In this document: positions 16,484 to 25,024 of the stretch, in pieces
Layout: each line of letters starts with the position of its first letter
Numbering within the stretch: position 1 is the first letter of the stretch
NCBI GenBank assembly: GCA_022565875.1
Contig: JAIULY010000006.1
Location: 1-40,113 of the forward strand
Direction of reading: 5' to 3'
Source of the DNA: Schleiferiaceae bacterium
GTDB lineage: Bacteria; Bacteroidota; Bacteroidia; Flavobacteriales; Schleiferiaceae
Length of the DNA stretch: 40,113 nt
The notes under the pieces: generated by a model
The model's input: only the letters and a program-made list of their open reading frames with translations
Told to the model about the DNA's origin: nothing
Databases searched by the model: none
Program-made: the position numbers and the translations under genes

Positions 16484-17923
16484 ATGAAAAACACACTTAA
16501 ATTCCTTGGCATCGCCATTCTTGGCGGAATAATAAGTCTCACACTTTTTAAAATGTTTTTCGAACAAGAGAAAAACATCACCATTGTAAATGAGAATCCT
16601 GCAATTCCAGCTCTTCGAACAGGATTGGCTGCGGCGGCAGTAGATTTCACAGAAGCTGCCGAAATGACGGTCAACGCTGTAGTACATGTCAAAACCTCCA
16701 TGCAAACCACAGGCCCGCAGTATTCGAATCCTTTAGAGGAACTGTTCTTTGGGTCGCCTAGAAATCGAGCACCCCGCACCGTTACGGGCAGTGGATCGGG
16801 TGTTATCATTACTGAAAACGGATATATTATAACCAATAACCACGTAATTGATAAAGCTCAAAAAATATTAGTCACCCTCAACGACAACCGCGAATACGAA
16901 GCAGAGGTTATCGGTACCGATCGCGCCACTGATATCGCATTGCTGAAAATCAAAGAAAAAGGACTTCCTTTCTTGTCGTTTTTTAATTCTGATGAGGTAC
17001 GCCTCGGTGAATGGGTGCTTGCGGTAGGTAATCCCTACAACTTGACCTCTACTGTTACCGCAGGTATCGTGAGCGCAAAGGGGAGAAACATTAATATTAT
17101 TCCCGATCAAACAGCTATAGAGTCTTTTATTCAAACAGATGCCGCAGTGAATCCGGGAAATAGTGGTGGTGCTCTAGTAAATGTTAATGGTGATTTGGTT
17201 GGAATTAACACTGCGATTTCTTCACAGTCAGGCTCTTTTGTGGGATATTCTTTTGCCGTGCCTTCCAATATAGTCAAAAAGGTAGTAGAAGACATGATGG
17301 AGTTTGGTTTGGTGCAACGCGCATACCTTGGCGTCAATATTTCAGATATTAGCACACAAATGATGGATGAACTTGACTTGCCACAGAAAAATGGAGTGTA
17401 CGTCAGTGGTATCCTCGACAATGGTGCTGCCGGTGATGCGGGAATCAAGCGAGGCGATATCATTGTAAAGGTAAATAACAGAGAAGTGAAGCGTACCAGT
17501 GAACTCCAAGAAGCTATTGGTCGTCAACGCCCGGGAGATAAGGTTACTGTCGGTGTAATTCGAAAAGGAAAATTACAAGAGTTTGAGGTGCAATTGCGCA
17601 ACAAGCAAGGCGAATTAACCCCGATTGTAACGGATAAAATCGAGGGAGTTGCGCTCCTTGGGGCTACGTTTAAAGAGTTAGACGCCGCCACAAAGAAAAA
17701 AATGGGCGTCACCAATGGAGTTTCGGTTAGTAGTTTGATAGATGGAAAATTGAAACGCGCAGGAGTCACAGAAGGATTTGTGATTTTGAAAATAAATAAC
17801 CAACGTGTAAATACCCCTGATGAAGTTTCAAAAATTGTCAATGGGCTATCCCCAGGCGATGGCTTGCTGATTCAAGGTATTCACGCCAATGGCAAGTCCG
17901 ATTACTTTGCATTTGGAATGTAA
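16484..17923 (+). CDS. htrA: HtrA/DegQ-family periplasmic serine protease
   Basis: Envelope quality-control protease and chaperone. The 479-residue protein starts with a hydrophobic signal/anchor (about 5-25). The trypsin-like domain has His120 (TNNHVI), Asp150 (RATDIALLKI) and Ser227 (NPGNSGGAL). Two PDZ domains follow at about 280-375 and 390-475; the first contains YLGVNISDI and the second resembles a weaker C-terminal PDZ. A putative operator upstream suggests stress control, and two overlapping terminator hairpins lie downstream. The gene is monocistronic. Confidence 0.94.
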   Translation: MKNTLKFLGIAILGGIISLTLFKMFFEQEKNITIVNENPAIPALRTGLAAAAVDFTEAAEMTVNAVVHVKTSMQTTGPQYSNPLEELFFGSPRNRAPRTVTGSGSGVIITENGYIITNNHVIDKAQKILVTLNDNREYEAEVIGTDRATDIALLKIKEKGLPFLSFFNSDEVRLGEWVLAVGNPYNLTSTVTAGIVSAKGRNINIIPDQTAIESFIQTDAAVNPGNSGGALVNVNGDLVGINTAISSQSGSFVGYSFAVPSNIVKKVVEDMMEFGLVQRAYLGVNISDISTQMMDELDLPQKNGVYVSGILDNGAAGDAGIKRGDIIVKVNNREVKRTSELQEAIGRQRPGDKVTVGVIRKGKLQEFEVQLRNKQGELTPIVTDKIEGVALLGATFKELDAATKKKMGVTNGVSVSSLIDGKLKRAGVTEGFVILKINNQRVNTPDEVSKIVNGLSPGDGLLIQGIHANGKSDYFAFGM

Positions 17924-17954
17924 AGTTCAATATATTTCACGCTTTTTTTATATC

Positions 17955-17991
17955 AAAAAGAGCCCTCTTCTCTGCGTTGAGGGCTTTTTTT
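17955..17991 (+). terminator. First terminator hairpin after htrA
   Basis: GCCCTC (17962-17967) pairs with GAGGGC (17979-17984), extended by A-T and one G-U pair in the flanks, followed by seven T. Confidence 0.85.
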
Positions 17992-18005
17992 AAGCCCTTT
18001 TTTTT
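17980..18005 (+). terminator. Second, overlapping terminator hairpin after htrA
   Basis: AGGGCTT (17980-17986) pairs perfectly with AAGCCCT (17992-17998), loop five T, followed by T through 18005. It reuses the right arm of the first hairpin, so only one of the two can form at once. Confidence 0.7.
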
Positions 18006-18069
18006 GGGTGTTTTGAATTGATATAGTATGTTTAATCAGGTATTTGTGGTATTTTAAAATGGAAAGACG

Positions 18070-19410
18070 ATGAATCAAATAGAAAAGTCCTTAACAACAC
18101 TAGATCCCATTTTGCGTTTTGTCAAAAAGAGTTCCTTCAGTTCCTACTTATTGTTTTCCGCAGCCTTCCTGGCGCTTGTTTTAGCAAATTCCCCTGCGCA
18201 TAGTTTCCTACAAGCATTGTTGTCAAAAACCATTGGTTTTACCATTGGTAACTTTGAGGTGTACAAAAGTTTATTGTTGTGGATTAATGATGGCCTCATG
18301 TCTGTGTTCTTCTTTGTTGTGGGTTTGGAGTTGAAAAGAGAACTGATTGCAGGGCAGCTCTCAAACCCAAAGAATGTGGCCATGCCCATTGTTGGTGCCA
18401 TTGGAGGAATGCTTATTCCGGCTATTATTTTTTCGCTATTTACAGCAGGCGGAAGTGCCGACTCGCAAAGTGGGTGGGGAATTCCAATGGCCACCGATAT
18501 TGCTTTTGCTTTGGGGGTTTTGTATTTATTAGGGCCTAAAGTTCCCATACAATTAAAAGTTTTTCTAACAGCTTTGGCTATTATTGATGATATTGGTGCC
18601 GTAAGTGTGGTAGCCTTTTTTTACACCGAACAGATTTCTTTTGTGAGTTTAATTATTGGAGGAAGCATATTGAGTGTCATGTTTCTACTCAATAAGCTCG
18701 GTGTACGTCGGGTACTCATTTATGCGGTTTTAGGAATAGGAGGCGTCTGGTTGGCTTTTTTGCTATCCGGGGTCCATGCTACTATTGCAGCTGTGTTAGC
18801 CGCGTTTGCCATTCCAGCAACACGAGAAATCGACAAAGAAGCCTACCTAACCAACCTCGCGCAATTGCAAACAGATTTGAAAGTAGCAAAGTCTGCCCAA
18901 GCCAATAAATACTTGCTTTCCGCTGATGAGGAAAACATCATTGGTGAAATAACCAGGATTTCAAATGCGTCGATTTCTCCGCTTCAGCGCTTGGAGCACA
19001 GCATGCACAGTTTGGTGTTGTACATTGTAATGCCCATTTTTGCATTGGCAAATGCGGGCGTGGTTATTGACAGCAATTGGTTCTCCATGCTGATGAGTCC
19101 TGTTTCTTTAGGGGTTTTCTTTGGCCTTATATTGGGTAAACTTGTTGGGGTCTTTGGTCTTGCCATGTTGGGAGTTCGGTTGAATTGGTACAAAATGCCA
19201 AAGAACCTCACCAAGCAAATGGTTCTAGGAGTATCGTTTTTGGCAGCCATTGGCTTTACAATGTCATTGTTTATTAATACATTGGCATTCGAGAATCCGA
19301 TGTATATTGAGCAAGCCAAGATGGGGGTTCTTACGGGCTCTTTGGTGGCTGGTTTACTAGGGTATTTTATTTTGAAAAAGGAACTGAGAAAAACTAAAAT
19401 TGAAGCGTAA
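18070..19410 (+). CDS. nhaA: Na+/H+ antiporter NhaA
   Basis: Electrogenic inner-membrane sodium/proton antiporter for pH and sodium homeostasis. The 446-residue protein has about twelve hydrophobic segments and the ion-binding aspartates of the family: Asp143 in MATDIAFALG and Asp173/Asp174 in AIIDDIGAVSV. GLELKRELIAGQLS near residue 85 is an NhaA signature. A hydrophilic insert of about 60 residues (250-310) makes it longer than E. coli NhaA (388). It ends eight bases before a second antiporter gene, so the two are co-transcribed. Confidence 0.95.
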   Translation: MNQIEKSLTTLDPILRFVKKSSFSSYLLFSAAFLALVLANSPAHSFLQALLSKTIGFTIGNFEVYKSLLLWINDGLMSVFFFVVGLELKRELIAGQLSNPKNVAMPIVGAIGGMLIPAIIFSLFTAGGSADSQSGWGIPMATDIAFALGVLYLLGPKVPIQLKVFLTALAIIDDIGAVSVVAFFYTEQISFVSLIIGGSILSVMFLLNKLGVRRVLIYAVLGIGGVWLAFLLSGVHATIAAVLAAFAIPATREIDKEAYLTNLAQLQTDLKVAKSAQANKYLLSADEENIIGEITRISNASISPLQRLEHSMHSLVLYIVMPIFALANAGVVIDSNWFSMLMSPVSLGVFFGLILGKLVGVFGLAMLGVRLNWYKMPKNLTKQMVLGVSFLAAIGFTMSLFINTLAFENPMYIEQAKMGVLTGSLVAGLLGYFILKKELRKTKIEA

Positions 19411-19418
19411 GTAAACAT

Positions 19419-21035
19419 ATGGAAGATCTAAATCCCTTTTATGCGGATGCATTGTGGTTGAGTATTGCCTTTCTCTTTGGATTGATTGCAAAGCGAATAG
19501 GACTGCCGCCCTTGGTAGGGTTTTTGGCGGGAGGCTTTTTAATCAACTTTTTAAACCTACACGATGCCAATCTTGAATCAGCTATTGCACCAATGGCGGA
19601 TATTGGAGTGATGCTGCTGCTGTTTACCATCGGATTAAAGTTAAAAGTAAAGTCGCTCTTTAAAAAAGAAATATTGCTGTCGGCTTCACTGCACATGACC
19701 TTGACAGTGGTTGTTTTGTCGAGTTTGTTGGCGTTGTTGAGTTTTTCAGCGCTGCATCTCTTTGCAGATTTGCCGTTGCATTCATCTGTCGTCATTGCGT
19801 TTGCATTGAGTTTTTCAAGTACGGTTTTTGTCGTCAAAACACTTGAGGCAAGAGGAGAATTTGATTCCTATCACGGGAAGTTAGCCATAGGAATACTGAT
19901 TATTCAAGATATTTTTGCGGTGTTGTTTTTGGCGCTATCAGATAAAAAGATTCCATCGCTTTGGGTGCTGCTACTTCCTGTTATACTTTGGGTGCTCCAA
20001 AAATTATTAAGTAAGTTATTAGACTTACTAGAACACGGAGAGATGGTTCCCGTTTTTGGTTTTTTTGCCACATTTATTGCGGGAGCTTTTAGTTTTTCCC
20101 TTTTGGGATTAAAACCTGATTTAGGAGCACTCATTATGGGGATGCTATTAGTCAATCACCCTCGAGTAAATGAGTTGTATGACCGAATGGCGGAATACAA
20201 GGATTTCTTCCTAATAGCCTTTTTTATCAATGTTGGGTTGGTGGGTCTGCCGACACTTGCCACCATGTCGACTGCACTGATTTTATTACCTCTTATCATT
20301 TTTAAGGGTGTCTTGTTTCTCTTTTTACTTTCTCGATTCAATTTACAGCCACGAACGGCCTATTTGGGAGCATTGAGCTTGAGTAATTTTAGCGAATTTG
20401 GGCTGATTGTTGGGGTAGTGGGATTAAACATGGGTTGGATTACTGAGGAATGGTTGGTTGCGCTAGCACTACTTATGTCGCTTTCTTTTGTAGTGGCAGC
20501 ACCGCTAAATTTGTATTCGCATAGAATATTCAATCACTTTAAAGATTTTATTTTGCGTATCAATAATGTTAAAGATACAGAAGACGCGGAACCTGTTGAC
20601 TTTGGTGGTGCAAGTTATCTTGTAATTGGTTTGGGAAGTGTGGGCAAACCCGCATTTTTGACCCTCCAAGAGCGGTTTGGAGAGAAAGTTTTGGGCCTTG
20701 ATTATGACAGTGATAAAATAAAAACGTTAAAAAACAACGGCGCCAACGTAACTTGGGGCGACCCAACGGATTGTACGCTTTGGGATGCCGTGGATGCGAA
20801 ATCTTTAGATGCGATATTCCTCACCATGAGCGATGTTTCTACAAACTTGAATATTCTTTCTGCCCTACAATCTGTGCAGAATAGAAGTTTTAATGTTTAT
20901 GCACTTTGTCATTACCCAGATCAAAAAGCTATTTATTTACAAAACGGTGTTGATTTTGTTTTCGACTTCAAATCCTATCTAGGAAAGAATTTTGTAGAGC
21001 ACGCATTGGAAAATAGACAGTTGTCTTTGTTGTAA
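19419..21035 (+). CDS. KefB-type CPA2 cation:proton antiporter with RCK domain
   Basis: Monovalent cation/proton antiporter-2 family protein of 538 residues. The first 370 or so residues form about twelve membrane segments with GFLAGGFLIN, MLLLFTIGLKLK and ALSFSSTVFVVK, typical of KefB/GerN-like exchangers, and ILIIQDIFAVLFL with the family's aspartate. A C-terminal RCK/TrkA-N nucleotide-binding domain starts at about 395 with VIGLGSVGKPAF, suggesting gating by nucleotide or redox state. Transport of K+ or Na+ cannot be separated from the sequence. It is translated right after nhaA. Confidence 0.9.
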   Translation: MEDLNPFYADALWLSIAFLFGLIAKRIGLPPLVGFLAGGFLINFLNLHDANLESAIAPMADIGVMLLLFTIGLKLKVKSLFKKEILLSASLHMTLTVVVLSSLLALLSFSALHLFADLPLHSSVVIAFALSFSSTVFVVKTLEARGEFDSYHGKLAIGILIIQDIFAVLFLALSDKKIPSLWVLLLPVILWVLQKLLSKLLDLLEHGEMVPVFGFFATFIAGAFSFSLLGLKPDLGALIMGMLLVNHPRVNELYDRMAEYKDFFLIAFFINVGLVGLPTLATMSTALILLPLIIFKGVLFLFLLSRFNLQPRTAYLGALSLSNFSEFGLIVGVVGLNMGWITEEWLVALALLMSLSFVVAAPLNLYSHRIFNHFKDFILRINNVKDTEDAEPVDFGGASYLVIGLGSVGKPAFLTLQERFGEKVLGLDYDSDKIKTLKNNGANVTWGDPTDCTLWDAVDAKSLDAIFLTMSDVSTNLNILSALQSVQNRSFNVYALCHYPDQKAIYLQNGVDFVFDFKSYLGKNFVEHALENRQLSLL

Positions 21036-21140
21036 AACTTCGCTAATGGATAAGTGAAGGCATTAAAGTATATGATTTTCAGTGAGATGGTTCTGGTAAA
21101 TTAAAAAGTGATTTATCATGGATATAAAAGTAAGTTTTCA

Positions 21141-21184
21141 TACATTTGCAGCCCAAAAAATTGAAGTCGGGCAAAATCTCGACT
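21141..21184 (+). promoter_or_regulatory. -7 element and leader hairpin of rpmE2
   Basis: TACATTTG (21141-21148) matches TAnnTTTG; no TTG is seen at -33. The transcript leader can form AGTCGG (21165-21170) with TCGACT (21179-21184) 15 bases before the ATG, a position where a ribosomal-protein leader could control translation. Confidence 0.45.
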
Positions 21185-21199
21185 GTTAAAGCATTTGTT

Positions 21200-21451
21200 A
21201 TGAAAAAAGGCATTCATCCAGAGAACTATCGTCCCACAGTTTTCAAAGACATGGGAACAGGCGATCAGTTTATTACACGTTCATGTGCAGAAACTAGAGA
21301 CACCATCGAGGTTGATGGCGTTGAATACCCATTGGTGAAAATGGAAATTTCCTCCTATTCACACCCTTTCTACACTGGAAAAGTTAAACTTGTTGATACC
21401 GCTGGTCGTGTGGATAAATTCCGCAACCGTTACGGTAAGTTTAAAAAGTAA
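21200..21451 (+). CDS. rpmE2: Ribosomal protein bL31, type B
   Basis: Large-subunit protein of 83 residues beginning [18 protein letters not shown], the standard start of type B bL31. It lacks the zinc-binding CxxC of type A, so it belongs to the zinc-independent form; it also contains [21 protein letters not shown]. The ATG at 21200 is chosen: the open frame runs further left, but only to a TTG lying inside the promoter -7 element. It is a single-gene unit with its own promoter and terminator. A second, type A copy elsewhere in the genome cannot be excluded. Confidence 0.96.
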   Translation: MKKGIHPENYRPTVFKDMGTGDQFITRSCAETRDTIEVDGVEYPLVKMEISSYSHPFYTGKVKLVDTAGRVDKFRNRYGKFKK

Positions 21452-21485
21452 AAACCGGCACAATTGTGCAAAGACAAAAAAACTG

Positions 21486-21513
21486 CCGCTTCTCAAAAAG
21501 AAGCGGTTTTTTT
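21486..21513 (+). terminator. Terminator of rpmE2
   Basis: CCGCTTCT (21486-21493) pairs perfectly with AGAAGCGG (21499-21506), loop CAAAA, followed by seven T. Confidence 0.92.
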
Positions 21514-21531
21514 ATTCCCCGATTTGTGATT

Positions 21532-21563
21532 AAAAAAGGGAGCTCACGGAGCTCCCTTTTTTT
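21532..21563 (-). terminator. Terminator of the barrel-metallophosphoesterase operon (works both ways)
   Basis: A perfect 14-pair stem, 21532-21545 with 21549-21562, around the three-base loop ACG. Runs of A on the left and T on the right allow termination from both strands. Confidence 0.9.
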
Positions 21564-21582
21564 GTTTTTGGCAATAATTTGG

Positions 21583-23475
21583 TTATGGGGTGACCTCTGT
21601 CAAAATGGCTTCGTCTAGTTTCTCAAATGTCTCAGGATTGATTACTTCCATTTTTACAGTCTCTCCATCTATATGGAAAAAAACCAAGGCGTTCTGCGTG
21701 CTGAAGTTGGAGGCGCTCTCTGTCCATGGCGTTTGTTCCTGTGCGTAATAAGGCGCACCAGCAGCACCATTGTTAATTTGCCAAATGGAACGCTTCCGGC
21801 TGAGTTTCGGTAGCGTCCAGTCTTCTGGGTAAATGGTTGTATTAGGAGTAATTAGTGTCTTAGCATAATTGTGCTCATCACCAGTCAATATGGCGACTAC
21901 CTTTTCTGATTGATTCACAATGACGTCGAGAAGCTCGTCCCGCCTTTCTAGGATACCTTTTTCTAATGGTTTCCCCCCGACATACGAACGATATTTATTA
22001 TTCCCTCGATACCACATGTCATCTGAAACATGGCCCCCGTTAGGAAAAAAGGGTGTGTGCAATGTCAAAAAAATATGCTCCACGGTAGTGTCTTTTTCTA
22101 GTTGAGAAATGGTGTTTTTAAACCATTCCAATTGGGCATCCATGATGTAAGCGTGCAGTCCACCGGATGTCTCTTCCACCAACCGTTTGTTTGGGGCATA
22201 CCAATAATTAGAATTGAGCACAACCACTGCTGTATTGCCATATTGGTAATGAAACACCGTTCTTCTGTAGGGTGGGAAGTTTTGATTGTTTGGGTCTGGG
22301 TCATAAGCGGTGTTGTCTTCTGAAACTAGTCCGTTCTCAGGGTTGACAAAGTTATTCGCAAAAACTACTTCTCCCGACTCCGTGTCATATGGGAAACGAT
22401 CCAATGATATGTAGCCACTGCCTTTTTTTGGGCGAAAACGTCGTGAGAGTGCTTCGTGATTGCCAAAGCTGATATACCACGGAATGCCAAATGCATAGGG
22501 CTCTATTGCGCGCTTCCAGTTGGCGTATTGCAAATTCATTTCATCTGGCGAAATGGAGTAGCCATTAATTAAATCTCCAGAAAACTGAACAAAAGCTACT
22601 TCTTTGTGATGCGCCAAAGCGGCAATTCGTTTCATGATGTAGGCATTTGCACCGTAAATATTGCGCTCACCGCCACCATTGCCAGCGCGCGAATCACTAG
22701 CATAAGCAAAAGAAAAGGGTACTTTTGCTCCAACAGGAGGAGCCGTTTTAAAAGTGTGACATTGTTTGTGCCTGCCAGCAGTAACACAATATTCATAGTT
22801 GGAATCCGCCTCTAGACCAGCGATTGCAACCTCGTAACGCGACTCACCAAATAGCCGATGTGTTTTTCCATTCGCGGAAAGTAGAATGGTGTCGGAGTCA
22901 CGCAGCGATGTTAGAGAAATGACAAGACTTTCAGAGGTTACATTGTGAATAAATGGCCCCTCAACAATTGTGGGAGCTACAGTGAATGGGCCTTTCCCAG
23001 AAAAGGTAACCCGACCGTCGTAAATCATCTCACCTTTTTGATTGACAATTCGGTAGCCTATGGTACCATATCCTTTTTCAGCCCAATTTACCATATCGTA
23101 CTTTTCACTAAATTCTTTTGCAATGGCAATGCTTGCTCGGTGCTTTTTGATGAGAGCTGCGCGTTTAAAGAAAACCGGTTGTGGGTGGACGGTTTCGCCG
23201 TAGGGAATTAATCCAAAGTAAATTCGCCCTTCCTCAACAGCTGGAATTTCAAAACGCAACCCGTCAGCGTCACCGGTAATGGAGCCGAGAACCCCGGTTA
23301 GGGTGTAAGCAGGCGCTTTAGTATCTTCAAGCCACTGCTCGCCATCCACCATAAAAAAAAGCCGACCTTTCTTGTCAGCTTTTAAGTTGGGGTGTAATTC
23401 GATAGGGAGGTTTTCTTGAGCTAAGAGGAGCTGCGTGAGGGCAGCAAAGAAAAACAAGAAAATAGTTGGTTTCAT
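21583..23475 (-). CDS. Exported metallophosphoesterase, purple-acid-phosphatase-like
   Basis: Secreted phosphoesterase of 630 residues with a signal peptide (MKPTIFLFFFAALTQLLLAQ). A fibronectin-III-like N-terminal domain is suggested at about 165-245 (GPFIHNVTSESL to HTFKTAPP), followed by the calcineurin-like domain: Asp261 in YASDSR, Asp301 in SGDLING, Asn339/His340 in SFGNHEA, a later LHTPFF and GDEHNYAK with metal histidines. The first block reads DSR instead of DxH or DxG, so one metal ligand may be replaced. It follows the barrel gene by 12 bases. The substrate is unknown; phosphate scavenging is only an inference. Confidence 0.85.
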   Translation of the reverse strand: MKPTIFLFFFAALTQLLLAQENLPIELHPNLKADKKGRLFFMVDGEQWLEDTKAPAYTLTGVLGSITGDADGLRFEIPAVEEGRIYFGLIPYGETVHPQPVFFKRAALIKKHRASIAIAKEFSEKYDMVNWAEKGYGTIGYRIVNQKGEMIYDGRVTFSGKGPFTVAPTIVEGPFIHNVTSESLVISLTSLRDSDTILLSANGKTHRLFGESRYEVAIAGLEADSNYEYCVTAGRHKQCHTFKTAPPVGAKVPFSFAYASDSRAGNGGGERNIYGANAYIMKRIAALAHHKEVAFVQFSGDLINGYSISPDEMNLQYANWKRAIEPYAFGIPWYISFGNHEALSRRFRPKKGSGYISLDRFPYDTESGEVVFANNFVNPENGLVSEDNTAYDPDPNNQNFPPYRRTVFHYQYGNTAVVVLNSNYWYAPNKRLVEETSGGLHAYIMDAQLEWFKNTISQLEKDTTVEHIFLTLHTPFFPNGGHVSDDMWYRGNNKYRSYVGGKPLEKGILERRDELLDVIVNQSEKVVAILTGDEHNYAKTLITPNTTIYPEDWTLPKLSRKRSIWQINNGAAGAPYYAQEQTPWTESASNFSTQNALVFFHIDGETVKMEVINPETFEKLDEAILTEVTP

Positions 23476-23487
23476 GTATGAGGGTAT

Positions 23488-24897
23488 TTAATCCAAACGA
23501 AAAGCAAGATTGAGTAGGAATGAGGTCCTAGTCCAAGTTTGAAAAGCAGGTTGTGTGATAGGCGCAAAAGGGCGCACCTCTACATCAGAAACAGCCGATG
23601 CTATTGTGCCATTGATTTCAAATTTAGCGCTTCGATAACCGATGCCTCCCGAAATTACTCGAACGATACCGTCGTCAGAAAACTGTTCGTATGGGCTGTT
23701 TGTGAAATTATAGCCACCACGCACAAAGAAGTTGTTTTTACGAGCTTCTCCGCCGATACGGATGTTGTGCACATTGGTTAATTCTTGACGAATGAATTCA
23801 TTTTCACCTCGCAATCCACCAAATTGCTCGAAACTGGTTCTGCCAAAGCGAGCAGCTCCGAAATTTGTAAAGTTGTAATCCAAGCTTAGAAAACCAAACT
23901 TATTGATGATATAAGCTGCGCTCAGCGTTGCGTTTGCAGGCGTAATTACATTGTACGTGCTAGTGATAATAGGAGAAGGGCGAAAGCTATTTAGTTGGTC
24001 AAAATACGTTTCACTTATGGCAAGTATGGACGGCGTGGTTGCCGAAGCGCCTACCCGAAATTGGTGGGTTATTTTGTAAATGATACCTGCCCGTACATTA
24101 AGACCTGTGCCTCGTTGTTCTAGAGTGCTGCGGTAAAACACTTCTTCGGGATTGTCTTGCGCGAAGCCTATTTCGCTGTGAAGCAATTCCTTATCAAATG
24201 TGTAGTTAATGAAATTTAACGTAGCACCCCAATGCAATTTATTGTTGATGGCCTCTGAATAAGTAAGCCCGATTTCACTGCGTCTTCCTCTAGTTTCAAT
24301 GGTTGTTTCTGTATCAAGTCGATCAAAATCAAGGGGGGTAGTATAATTACCGCCTCCCTGGTGCACCAGAAAGCCTGCGTTAAGGGCTTCCCACTGCGCA
24401 TCGGATAGATTATCAGGTAAAATAGCATTGCTAGTAGCTCCATCCACCCAGCTATCTATAATAGAATAATCGGCGTTTTGTGTAGTAATCCTATTCGACA
24501 TTCTGAAGTCAGCCATTCGATTTATCGTCAAGCTAAAGGCACTTTTTTTGTTATTTTTTCGGTCTTCAGATATGGATACATACCCGAAAGAAGGCAGGGA
24601 AAAGCTTGGAACATCTCTGTAATTTGGGGTCCCGAAATAAGTTCCTTCTGAAATATTGTTTTGGATGTTTGTGGTGAACCCAAACTCACTTTGTCTAAAA
24701 ACGGAGGCGCCCGCAGGGTTGACATGAATGGCGGAGTAATCATTACCTAAGGCTCCAAATGCTCCACCGGCACCTACAAATCGCGCCGAACCATGAAGCC
24801 CTGTTTGACTAAATCTGATAATGTCCTCGATTCCTTGTGCCGAAATGGTGGTGCCTATTAAGCCAGCAAAAAGGGATGTAATTATAATTTTTTTCAT
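23488..24897 (-). CDS. OmpP1/FadL-family outer membrane protein
   Basis: Outer-membrane beta-barrel of 469 residues with a signal peptide (MKKIIITSLFAGLIGTTISAQ). The N-terminus GSARFVGAGGAFGALGNDYSAIHVNPAGA is characteristic of the OmpP1/FadL/TodX family of hydrophobic-compound channels, and the sequence ends in aromatic/hydrophobic alternation (SFLLNLAFRLD) as barrel proteins do. Members take up fatty acids or hydrocarbons; the ligand here is not known. It is the first gene of a two-gene unit with the metallophosphoesterase. No convincing promoter was found in front of it. Confidence 0.85.
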   Translation of the reverse strand: MKKIIITSLFAGLIGTTISAQGIEDIIRFSQTGLHGSARFVGAGGAFGALGNDYSAIHVNPAGASVFRQSEFGFTTNIQNNISEGTYFGTPNYRDVPSFSLPSFGYVSISEDRKNNKKSAFSLTINRMADFRMSNRITTQNADYSIIDSWVDGATSNAILPDNLSDAQWEALNAGFLVHQGGGNYTTPLDFDRLDTETTIETRGRRSEIGLTYSEAINNKLHWGATLNFINYTFDKELLHSEIGFAQDNPEEVFYRSTLEQRGTGLNVRAGIIYKITHQFRVGASATTPSILAISETYFDQLNSFRPSPIITSTYNVITPANATLSAAYIINKFGFLSLDYNFTNFGAARFGRTSFEQFGGLRGENEFIRQELTNVHNIRIGGEARKNNFFVRGGYNFTNSPYEQFSDDGIVRVISGGIGYRSAKFEINGTIASAVSDVEVRPFAPITQPAFQTWTRTSFLLNLAFRLD

Positions 24898-24980
24898 GAG
24901 TATAGCGATAATGCAAAAGTCAGTAATCCGTTAGTGTTCCTGAACGACTTGAAATTAACAAATGTTTAAATTTGGAGGTA

Positions 24981-25010
24981 AAAAAAGGCGCTTTCAATTT
25001 TGAAAGCACC
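24981..25010 (-). terminator. Terminator of the low-complexity lipoprotein gene
   Basis: On the minus strand GGTGCTTTC (25010-25002) pairs with GAAAGCGCC (24995-24987), nine pairs including one G-U, followed by six U. Confidence 0.85.
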
Positions 25011-25024
25011 TTATAAATTTGGTG

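Noticed and set aside
21146-21199. N-terminal extension of bL31
   Set aside because: It begins at a TTG inside the -7 element and is absent from the family.
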